64,000 nucleotides of DNA from JBBQFI01 sp038321775. Lineage in GTDB: Bacteria > Verrucomicrobiota > Verrucomicrobiia > Chthoniobacterales > UBA10450. The stretch lies in contig JBBQFI010000001.1 in NCBI GenBank assembly GCA_038321775.1, forward strand, positions 310,001 through 374,000. The letters run 5' to 3'. The first letter of the stretch is position 1, and every line of letters starts with the position of its first letter. The translations under genes and the position numbers were made by a program. The notes below the pieces were generated by a model. It was not told where the DNA came from. It saw only the letters and a program-made list of their open reading frames with translations, and did not search any database. This document shows, piece by piece, positions 1 to 6,406 of this stretch.

Positions 1-329
1 GACCAAATGCGTACCGACCTTGCCAGTGCGGATATTGCGTATGTGATGCTTGCGGTGCAGTCGCTGATTTCCACGCGCTGCGCAAAACCTTTGGGACCTT
101 CCTGATGCTGGCCGGCGTTCCAGAGTTTGTCAGGATGAAGTTGATGCGGCATAGCGATCTTAAGCTGACGCAGGGGACTTACACCGACTCCGGGCAGGCT
201 CCCGTCTGGAAGGCAATAGAAAGCCTTCCAACAATGAACGACACAGAAATATACACAGATAAATTAGTCGTGGGGAGTTCGACTGTGTCCGTCCGTGCCC
301 ACTGGCTGAGGCGATACCGAGATTGCTAA
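1..329 (+). pseudogene. Tyrosine recombinase (integrase) C-terminal remnant, frameshifted and cut by the window edge
   Basis: From position 63 frame 3 encodes the catalytic C-terminus of a phage-type tyrosine recombinase: ADFHALRKTF carries the H-x-x-R pair, followed by RHSDLKLT (His) and TYTD (nucleophilic Tyr). The preceding residues of the same family are found in frame 1 (positions 1-45, QMRTDLASADIAYV). The two halves join sensibly only if one base is added near position 45, so a single-base deletion seems to have broken the gene. The rest of the gene lies left of the window. The reading frame runs to a TAG stop at 327-329, with a tail after KAIESLPT that may be non-native. It ends 58 bp from the 3' end of tRNA-Val, the usual place for an integrase of a tRNA-targeted island. 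Confidence 0.72.
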
Positions 330-386
330 CAGCTGGAGATGAAACGTTTAGTCCATCAGAGTCCGCGAAAGTCCAGAAACGGAAAA

Positions 387-461
387 TGGTGCGCGATGCA
401 GGGTTCGAACCTGCGACTTCTTGCGTGTGAAGCAAGCGCTCTACCACTGAGCTAATCGCGC
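387..461 (-). tRNA. tRNA-Val (anticodon CAC), CCA encoded
   Basis: On the minus strand the sequence folds as a complete cloverleaf. The acceptor stem is GCGCGAT/ATCGCGC and the D arm is GCTCAGTGGTAGAGC. The anticodon arm CTTGC-TTCACAC-GCAAG reads CAC, and the T arm is GCAGGTTCGAACCTGC. Discriminator A is followed by an encoded CCA (positions 389-387). The 3' end faces the broken integrase, so this tRNA is a plausible attachment site. Confidence 0.95.
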
Positions 462-473
462 GATGCAATAGGG

Positions 474-511
474 TGACAAGTGACGAGTGACAAGTGACGA
501 GTCAAGTGACC
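474..511. repeat. Short tandem repeat, unit TGACAAGTGACGAG
   Basis: Two perfect 14-base copies (474-487 and 488-501) are followed by a degenerate partial copy ending at 511. It lies between tRNA-Val and the OsmC gene. No function is evident. Confidence 0.75.
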
Positions 512-583
512 AATTGGAGCTGCAGGCGGTGACGGAGAAGCCAGCGCGCTTGCAGCTTTCGATGCTGCATTCTATTAAGAGGA

Positions 584-1030
584 ATGTCCGAACATAAAGT
601 CTCTCTTAGTTGGGAACGCGGCGACGCTGCTTTCGAATATCAAAAATATCCAAGGAACCACTCTTGGAAATTCGACGGCGGCCACGAGATGACAGCCTCG
701 GCCGCTCCTGCGTTTTTGGGCGATCCGAAGAACGTCGATCCCGAAGAATCGTTCGTTGCCGCCATTTCCAGTTGTCACATGCTCACGTTCCTCGCTGCGG
801 CATGCAAAAAGAAGTTTGTGCTTGATGAATACGCAGACGAAGCCGTCGGTCACATGGAAAAAAATGCGGAAGGAAAAATGGCGATCACAAAAGTCCAGTT
901 GCATCCGAAGCTAAAATTCTCGGGCGACAATCAGCCGACAGAAAAAGACTTGGATGATATGCATCACTTCGCGCATGAGAATTGTTTCATCGCAAACTCA
1001 GTCAAGACCGAAGTGACGGTAGAGAAATAA
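584..1030 (+). CDS. OsmC-family peroxiredoxin-like protein
   Basis: A 148-residue protein of usual OsmC length. OsmC/Ohr proteins reduce organic or fatty-acid hydroperoxides through two cysteines; both are present, Cys64 in ISSCHMLTF and Cys134 in HENCFIANS. The N-terminal half is typical of the family branch with WKFDGG and VDPEESFVAAISSCH motifs. The ATG at 584 is preceded by AAGAGGA, a usable ribosome binding site. It stands alone between the tRNA/integrase edge and glyQS, with a long inverted repeat just downstream. Substrate is not predictable, and an Ohr-type or plain OsmC role cannot be separated from sequence alone. Confidence 0.88.
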   Translation: MSEHKVSLSWERGDAAFEYQKYPRNHSWKFDGGHEMTASAAPAFLGDPKNVDPEESFVAAISSCHMLTFLAAACKKKFVLDEYADEAVGHMEKNAEGKMAITKVQLHPKLKFSGDNQPTEKDLDDMHHFAHENCFIANSVKTEVTVEK

Positions 1031-1055
1031 TCTCCCTTCAATTCACCGGAATTTT

Positions 1056-1144
1056 ATCCACAGATTTACGCAGATTTCACAGATTGGTGGAAACCGCGCG
1101 AACCGTTTCTGGAAAAATCTGTGTGAATCTGTGAAATCTGTGGA
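1056..1144. repeat. Imperfect inverted repeat with 30-bp arms containing a DnaA-box-like sequence
   Basis: Left arm 1056-1085 and right arm 1115-1144 are near-complementary and are built of iterated CAGATTT/AAATCTG units. The left edge contains TTATCCACA (1054-1062), an exact match to the DnaA-box consensus. The right edge (TGTGGATCA) is one base off. It lies just upstream of glyQS. It may be a dispersed intergenic element, with the DnaA-box match a by-product. Confidence 0.8.
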
Positions 1145-1159
1145 TCAATCGTTTTTTGG

Positions 1160-2521
1160 ATGAGTAGCAAGTCGGACACGCAGCGCATGGAGAAGATCGT
1201 CAGCTTGTGCAAGCGGCGCGGTTTTATTTTCCAATCGAGCGAAATTTACGGCGGATTGAATGGCGTCTGGGATTACGGACCGCTCGGCGTCGAGTTGAAA
1301 AATAATCTCAAACAATATTGGTGGCGCGTGAACGTGCGTGAGCGCGACGATGTCGTTGGTATTGATGGCTCGATTTTAACCGGACGCGCCGTTCTGAAAG
1401 CGAGCGGGCACGAAGATACTTTCAGCGATCCGATGGTGGATTGTCGCACGTGCAAAGCGCGCCTGCGTGCCGATCAGATTCCCGAGAAAAATGGAACCAA
1501 ACAATGCCCGAATTGCGGCGGTAAGGATCTGACCGAAGCGCGCCCTTTCAATCTCATGTTCTCCACGCAGATGGGCGCATCGGCTGATCCAGAATCGATT
1601 GCATATCTGCGACCGGAAACGGCGCAGTCGATTTTCGTGCAGTTTAAAAACGTGCTCGATACATCACGGAAAAAATTGCCGTTCGGCATCGCGCAGATCG
1701 GAAAGGCGTTTCGCAACGAAATCAATCCGCGCAATTTCACTTTTCGCTCCCGCGAGTTCGAGCAGATGGAGCTCGAATATTTTTGCCGGCCGGAGCAGGG
1801 GATGGATTTGCTCGCGTATTGGTTGAAGGAGCGACTCAAATTTTATGAGAGCGTTGGAATCGCACGCAAGCACTTGCACGTTCTAGAAGTGCCGGAGGCG
1901 GAACGATCGTTTTACTCGAAAGGGACCTACGACATCGAATACGAATTTCCTTTCGGACGGCAGGAATTGGAAGGTGTCGCTTACCGGACTAATTACGATT
2001 TGACGCAGCATCAAACGGCGAGCGGCAAATCTCTCGAATATTTCGATGAAGAAACGAAGCAGAAATTTCTTCCGCACGTGGTAGAGCCGAGCGCCGGCGT
2101 CGATCGCACGGTGTTGGCTCTGATTTGCGAAGCTTATTCCGAAGATGAAGCGCCGGATGACAAAGGAAAAATGGAAACGCGGGCGGTGTTGCGTTTTCAT
2201 CCGCGGATGGCGCCGATTAAGTGCGCGATCCTCCCGCTCTTAAAAAACAAGGAACCTCTTGTAGCGAAAGCGCGCGAGATCGTTTCTCTGTTGCGCCCTC
2301 ACATGAATATTTTCTACGACGAGAGTGGTGCGATCGGTCGCCGCTATCGTCGCCAGGATGAAATCGGGACGCCGTTTGGCGTGACGATCGATTTTGAAAC
2401 GCTAGGAGAAAATGATTCGGCGCTCACGAACACAGTGACGTTGCGCGAACGCGATTCGATGAAACAGGAACGAGTAAACATCGTCGATTTACTCGGAATC
2501 CTGTCTCCCAGGATCCGGTGA
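1160..2521 (+). CDS. glyQS: Glycyl-tRNA synthetase, single-chain alpha2 type
   Basis: A 453-residue class II synthetase that charges tRNA-Gly in the cytoplasm. The N-terminus (EKIVSLCKRRGFIFQSSEIY, then GVWDYGPLG) is characteristic of the alpha2 GlyRS, as opposed to the separate alpha and beta chains of Proteobacteria. A zinc-binding insert has CxxC pairs at about residues 95/98 and 116/119. Class II motif 2 (FRNEINPR) follows, and motif 3 lies around EPSAGVDRT. The C-terminal anticodon-binding domain starts near residue 350. The start at 1160 lies 15 bp after a long inverted repeat. The next gene begins 12 bp after its stop. Confidence 0.95.
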   Translation: MSSKSDTQRMEKIVSLCKRRGFIFQSSEIYGGLNGVWDYGPLGVELKNNLKQYWWRVNVRERDDVVGIDGSILTGRAVLKASGHEDTFSDPMVDCRTCKARLRADQIPEKNGTKQCPNCGGKDLTEARPFNLMFSTQMGASADPESIAYLRPETAQSIFVQFKNVLDTSRKKLPFGIAQIGKAFRNEINPRNFTFRSREFEQMELEYFCRPEQGMDLLAYWLKERLKFYESVGIARKHLHVLEVPEAERSFYSKGTYDIEYEFPFGRQELEGVAYRTNYDLTQHQTASGKSLEYFDEETKQKFLPHVVEPSAGVDRTVLALICEAYSEDEAPDDKGKMETRAVLRFHPRMAPIKCAILPLLKNKEPLVAKAREIVSLLRPHMNIFYDESGAIGRRYRRQDEIGTPFGVTIDFETLGENDSALTNTVTLRERDSMKQERVNIVDLLGILSPRIR

Positions 2522-2533
2522 TCTGGATAACAG

Positions 2534-3472
2534 ATGGGAGCTGCACGCTTTGCTCGGATTCTGGTTCGCATTCTTTTTTCAAATCTGTTTGGAGCGGTAG
2601 TCTGCCTCCTGTTCGCTTTGGTCCTAAGCGAGCTCTCGCAAATTACCTGGGCTGCTAATCTTCTTTGGATAAGAACGTGGCCGAATCTTATTCTAGTGCC
2701 GATGGCAATGGGCGTGGTCGCCGCTTACTTCTGGCGCTCTCTATCTCTCCGAACCTCGCAATACCTGGTCTGGTGGGTTGTAACTTCTCTCGTTGCGCCG
2801 CTTGGCGCCTATCTAATCTGGAAGGAAGGTTTGGTTTGTCTCTTAGTGGGATTTCCAATTCTTTTCGTCTCCGGATTCGGCGGAGTTATCCTGGGGCGAG
2901 TTTGGTTTGGGTCGAAGATGTCGAAAATGAACTTGAGCATCGTGCCATTACTATTTCTCGCGATCCTGGCCGAAGGAGAATTCCGAATCGAACGAGAATC
3001 GGTCATGACGGATCGCGTGCTTGTTCACGCTGCGCCCGCGGAAGTTTGGAAGCACGTAATTGCTTTTCCGCCGATTGCGGAGCAGCCGAATTACTGGCTT
3101 AATCGATTGGGTCTGCCAAGCCCGTTGGCGACGACGTGCGATGGCCCCTTTGTGGGAGCCGACCGTCGCTGTATTTTCACGAACGATCTGATTTTCCGAG
3201 AGAAGGTTTCCAGAATTGTTCCGCTCCGGTTGTTTACATTCGATATCATAGAGCAGCCTCCCGATCCGGAATTGCTCGGCCATCTGGCACTTCACCGTGG
3301 CCAATTCGAACTGACGGATAATGGCGACGGCACCACGACACTGACCAGACGAAGTTGGTATACGCTTCACATGCGGCCGCTTTGGTATTTCGATTGGTGG
3401 ACGCGTCAGATCACGAGTCGCGTTCACCTCCGCGTGATGGAGCACATCAAGAGGCTTTCGGAGGACTCGTAA
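2534..3472 (+). CDS. Membrane protein with C-terminal SRPBCC-like domain
   Basis: A 312-residue protein in two parts. Residues 1-150 hold about five hydrophobic membrane segments. From about residue 155 to the end is a soluble stretch with SRPBCC (START-like) features: an early VLVHAAPAEVWKHVIAFPP and a closing amphipathic helix. Such domains bind hydrophobic ligands or act as polyketide-cyclase-like folds, but the ligand here is unknown. It starts 12 bp after glyQS and is followed 2 bp later by the DUF5519 gene, suggesting one transcript. I do not recognise an exact family. Confidence 0.7.
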   Translation: MGAARFARILVRILFSNLFGAVVCLLFALVLSELSQITWAANLLWIRTWPNLILVPMAMGVVAAYFWRSLSLRTSQYLVWWVVTSLVAPLGAYLIWKEGLVCLLVGFPILFVSGFGGVILGRVWFGSKMSKMNLSIVPLLFLAILAEGEFRIERESVMTDRVLVHAAPAEVWKHVIAFPPIAEQPNYWLNRLGLPSPLATTCDGPFVGADRRCIFTNDLIFREKVSRIVPLRLFTFDIIEQPPDPELLGHLALHRGQFELTDNGDGTTTLTRRSWYTLHMRPLWYFDWWTRQITSRVHLRVMEHIKRLSEDS

Positions 3473-3474
3473 GG

Positions 3475-3900
3475 ATGTTTCGGTTTGTTACGCGAAAACT
3501 GCGATGGCTCGCCTCCATCCCTTGCTTGCCTCAAGTTTTCGAAGCGATGCTGGTAATTGGGTCAGCGCTTTTCGCCCGGGAAAAACTCCGCGCCATGGAG
3601 TTGCTTGAGCAGTTCGCGCTAGCAGAACCGGATGTGAGAAAGTGGCCGCATCGTCTTGGTGGGACTGGTTTTTTTGTCGGCAATTGCGAAATCGGGCACT
3701 TGCATGGCAACGGTTTGTTCGACGCTCTTGTTGGCGGGCAAACGCGAAAAGTTCTCGTTTCCAAAGGGGAGGCGCTGGCGCATCACGTTTACGCCGATTC
3801 CGGCTGGATAAGTTTTTGGATTAAGAGCGAGGAAGACGCGTGGCATGCGCTAAATTTGATGAGAGTGGCCAAGACGTATCGTATGACCTGGGCATCGTGA
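3475..3900 (+). CDS. DUF5519 (luciferase-related) family protein
   Basis: A 141-residue protein of unknown function. The stretch PHRLGGTGFFVGNCEIGHLH followed by HHVYADSGWISFWIK matches the DUF5519 pattern, which contains conserved His and DSGW motifs. The open frame extends further upstream, but the ATG at 3475, 2 bp after the previous stop and preceded by AAGG, is the natural start. It is followed immediately by an MmcQ/YjbR gene. The three small genes probably share a transcript with glyQS. Confidence 0.75.
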   Translation: MFRFVTRKLRWLASIPCLPQVFEAMLVIGSALFAREKLRAMELLEQFALAEPDVRKWPHRLGGTGFFVGNCEIGHLHGNGLFDALVGGQTRKVLVSKGEALAHHVYADSGWISFWIKSEEDAWHALNLMRVAKTYRMTWAS

Positions 3901-3901
3901 A

Positions 3902-4282
3902 GTGAACCTCGAAGAATTCCGCGAATATTGCCTAACGAAGATCGGAGCGAGTGAAGGCGCGCCATTCGGTGAAACGGTCGTTGTCTTCAAAGTCGACGGA
4001 AAAATGTTCGCTCTCGCGTCACTCGACGAAGTGCCATCAACGGTGAATTTGAAATGTGATCCCGATCTCGCCTTGGAATTGCGCGATCGTTATGAACAAG
4101 TGCAGCCGGGCTATCACATGAACAAGAAGCATTGGAATACGGTGGAGTTAGGCACCGGAATTCCCGATGTAGAAATCAAAAAAATGATCGATCACTCTTA
4201 TGATCTGGTCGTGCAGGGTTTGCCGAAAGACAGGACGCAACAACACGTCTCGCCGTCGAAGAAGAGGAGAAGCCGGGCCTAA
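3902..4282 (+). CDS. MmcQ/YjbR family protein
   Basis: A 126-residue protein of the MmcQ/YjbR family, a CyaY-like fold sometimes called DNA-binding. EYCLTKIGASEGAPFGE near the start and the later GYHMNKKHWNTVEL are hallmarks. The start is GTG at 3902, 1 bp after the previous stop. The C-terminus is basic (SPSKKRRSRA). Two copies of the iterated 9-mer fall in this gene, one near the start (3930) and one over the stop codon (4277). The molecular function of the family is not well established. Confidence 0.85.
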   Translation: MNLEEFREYCLTKIGASEGAPFGETVVVFKVDGKMFALASLDEVPSTVNLKCDPDLALELRDRYEQVQPGYHMNKKHWNTVELGTGIPDVEIKKMIDHSYDLVVQGLPKDRTQQHVSPSKKRRSRA

Positions 4283-4347
4283 CGAGTGCAGTGGCGATGA
4301 AAACTTAATCGCCGATTCATTCGTTGGCGCGACACAGCCATCGCGCC

Positions 4348-5181
4348 TTACCGAAGAGGGTGCAAAACCTCGCGCAGTTGAATTTCGCCCAGATCCAATT
4401 CCAGGGCATCGCGCGCAATTTGAAGAAAAGCGTCGGGTTGATCAGTGAGCGCAACTTGCAAATTCCCTTCACTGCTTCCGGAAGCGCGTAACGTTTTTCG
4501 CTCGAGTAAATCCTTCACAGCAATGGCACAATTCTCTGCGGAATCGACGAGCCGAACGCGATCTCCGAGAAAACGCAGGATCGCGTCGCGGAGCAAAGGA
4601 TAATGCGTGCAACCGAGCACCAAAGTATCGACTTCCTTTTCTACAAACGGATCAAGGTATCGCTTGATCACGCGATCCGTGATTTCGTTTTCGAGCCAAC
4701 CTTCTTCGATCAATGGCACAAGAAGAGGACAAGCCAGAGCCGTGACTTGCACGTCGGCGTCGAGGGAGCGCAACGCGCGTAGGTAAGCGCCGCTCTTGAT
4801 CGTCGCGCGTGTGCCGATGACGCCGATGTGCTTATTGCGAGTCGCCGCCATCGCGGCCTTTGCCCCCGGCGCAATAACGCCAAGAATTGGAACGGTCACC
4901 GTTTCTTCCAGGCGCGGAACGGCGAGTGCGGAAGCTGTGTTACAGGCGACGACGATCGCTTTGCAATTTTCCTCCAATAACATTGCTGCAATTTCTAAAC
5001 TGTAGCGCTCGACGGTCGCGGCGCTTTTCCCGCCGTATGGAACCCGGGCCGTATCGCCGATGTAAAATATCTGCTCGTTAGGCAAGAATCGGCGCAACGC
5101 GCTCACCACCGTGAGTCCGCCGATGCCGGAATCGAAAACACCGATCGGCCGTGGGTCAGAGCCTGGCGCGTTCGCAAGCAC
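4348..5181 (-). CDS. murI: Glutamate racemase
   Basis: Interconverts L- and D-glutamate for peptidoglycan in the cytoplasm. With the GTG at 5181 as start the product is 277 residues, normal for MurI. The frame is open to 5319, but that extension lies inside the upstream amidase gene and lacks family features. The N-terminus has PIGVFDSGIGGLTV. The two catalytic cysteines are Cys80 in VVACNTASA and Cys191 in LGCTHYPLL. It lies 19 bp downstream of the amidase gene on the same strand, so two cell-wall genes are probably co-transcribed. Confidence 0.93.
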   Translation of the reverse strand: MLANAPGSDPRPIGVFDSGIGGLTVVSALRRFLPNEQIFYIGDTARVPYGGKSAATVERYSLEIAAMLLEENCKAIVVACNTASALAVPRLEETVTVPILGVIAPGAKAAMAATRNKHIGVIGTRATIKSGAYLRALRSLDADVQVTALACPLLVPLIEEGWLENEITDRVIKRYLDPFVEKEVDTLVLGCTHYPLLRDAILRFLGDRVRLVDSAENCAIAVKDLLERKTLRASGSSEGNLQVALTDQPDAFLQIARDALELDLGEIQLREVLHPLR

Positions 5182-5200
5182 GGCTTCCCGATTAGAAATC

Positions 5201-6010
5201 TTATTCGCCGCCACTGATTGAGACCGAAGGTTTATCTGTCTGACGCGGGGTGATGTCGTCGCGCAGCGGTTCAGTGATGGAATGTTCGTGCGGCGGCAAA
5301 TTATTTGTCGCGACCGCAAGCGTCGCGCCGGAAGAATGGAAGTTCACTGCGGCATCATAATTCTGCACGGCCTGCGCGATAGCCAGCCCCATCTGGCGAC
5401 GATATTCTGGAGTAGCGATCCGTCGGCCTTCGTCCGGATTACTCAGAAAACCTCCCTCCAGGAGAACGGCGGGGATCTTGATATTGCGCAAGACGTGGAA
5501 GCGCGCGTGGTGCACGCCGCGATCGAACACGGACAATCGCGCAAGGGCAGCGCCCTGAATCGCTGCCGCCAGCGCCATGTTTTGCTCGTCCTGAGCGTTG
5601 CCTTCATACGCGCGCGAGTCAGCGACCGATCCGTGTTCGCTCGCTGCGTTGGAGGAAACGCCCGCCGGCGCAAGCGCGTAGCTCTCGATGCCGGCGCCGC
5701 CGCTGCTCGTATTGAAATGAATGCTCACGAAAACTGCGTTGGCGAATCGATTTGCGAAGTCCACGCGCTCTTCCAGCGATCGCGGCGCATCGCTGGAACG
5801 TGTCATCGCAACTTTGAAGCCTGCATGCTGCAACTGCTCTCGAGCCGTCAGTGCCACGTCGAGAGCGAACGTTTTTTCCGAACCCCATTGGTTGGCCGCG
5901 CCTTGATCGTCACCACCGTGGCCGGGATCGAGTATGACGGTTTCGACTTTGTGCTCATTGGGAATGCGATTCGGCCGCAAAATCGGTTCGATGATTTTGC
6001 TCACGTCCAT
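5201..6010 (-). CDS. N-acetylmuramoyl-L-alanine amidase, catalytic part (Amidase_3)
   Basis: A 269-residue stretch carrying the zinc amidase domain that cuts the bond between MurNAc and the stem peptide. VILDPGHGGDDQG supplies the first zinc-binding His, VSIHFNTS the second, and PAVLLEGGFLSN the catalytic Glu region. It has no signal peptide of its own. The missing secretion signal and substrate-like N-domain are encoded just upstream in another frame (6001-6306), overlapping by 10 bases. Relatives appear, from family knowledge, to be one chain. This is probably therefore the distal part of a frameshifted gene, unless ribosomes slip or restart at the ATG at 6010. Confidence 0.85.
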   Translation of the reverse strand: MDVSKIIEPILRPNRIPNEHKVETVILDPGHGGDDQGAANQWGSEKTFALDVALTAREQLQHAGFKVAMTRSSDAPRSLEERVDFANRFANAVFVSIHFNTSSGGAGIESYALAPAGVSSNAASEHGSVADSRAYEGNAQDEQNMALAAAIQGAALARLSVFDRGVHHARFHVLRNIKIPAVLLEGGFLSNPDEGRRIATPEYRRQMGLAIAQAVQNYDAAVNFHSSGATLAVATNNLPPHEHSITEPLRDDITPRQTDKPSVSISGGE

Positions 6011-6306
6011 CGCAGAAACAGCGTTTCGTCGCTGTTACTTAGAATCGGAAAGTCGGTGAAGAAACGCACACCGTTGATATCAAGTTCGCTCGTGCCCGCC
6101 TGGGCGCGAAGTCCGCGATGATCGCTCCGGAGCGAAACATTTCGGCTGACCCGAGTGTATTCGGGAAACTGGTAGAATTGCGCAACGTTCGCGAACGAAA
6201 CATAATCTCTATCCTGCAGACGGATTGCCTTCCAGTCGAAGCCGAATGTCAGTCCTGCTGAAAGCATAATCATCGCGAGAAAAACGAGGGAGATGATAGC
6301 GCGCAT
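6001..6306 (-). CDS. N-terminal secretion and copper-amine-oxidase-like domain of the amidase (split gene)
   Basis: A 101-residue reading frame with a signal peptide (MRAIISLVFLAMIMLSAGL) followed by a short domain (DYVSFANVAQFYQF ... INGVRFFTDFP) of the type that precedes Amidase_3 in secreted amidases. It stops at TGA 6003-6001, just as the amidase frame begins with MDVSKIIEPILRP. Adding one base near 6008 would join the halves. There is no homopolymer at the junction, so a simple slippery site is not obvious. The start at 6306 was chosen over the ATG at 6369 because it begins a normal signal peptide. Confidence 0.7.
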   Translation of the reverse strand: MRAIISLVFLAMIMLSAGLTFGFDWKAIRLQDRDYVSFANVAQFYQFPEYTRVSRNVSLRSDHRGLRAQAGTSELDINGVRFFTDFPILSNSDETLFLRWT

Positions 6307-6406
6307 GCCTCGGAAAGTGATGGCAGCCGGCGTGCCCTGCAAGTGCGGCGAAGAGGCGGAGCTTTTCATTTTGCAATCGCGTCGCGCTCTCGGATGATTC
6401 AGCGCG

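Noticed and set aside
160..468. Minus-strand frame of 102 residues containing SSVVERLLHTQEVAGSNPA
   Set aside because: This peptide is the known artefact of translating a tRNA gene; it crosses tRNA-Val.
5201..5209. Amidase product ends in Gly-Gly-Glu, like the C-terminus of Pup
   Set aside because: Two or three residues are too little, the protein is a large cell-wall enzyme, and nothing else resembles Pup.
5282..6121. 279-residue plus-strand frame opposite the split amidase
   Set aside because: No recognisable motif; the amidase motifs on the minus strand are unambiguous.
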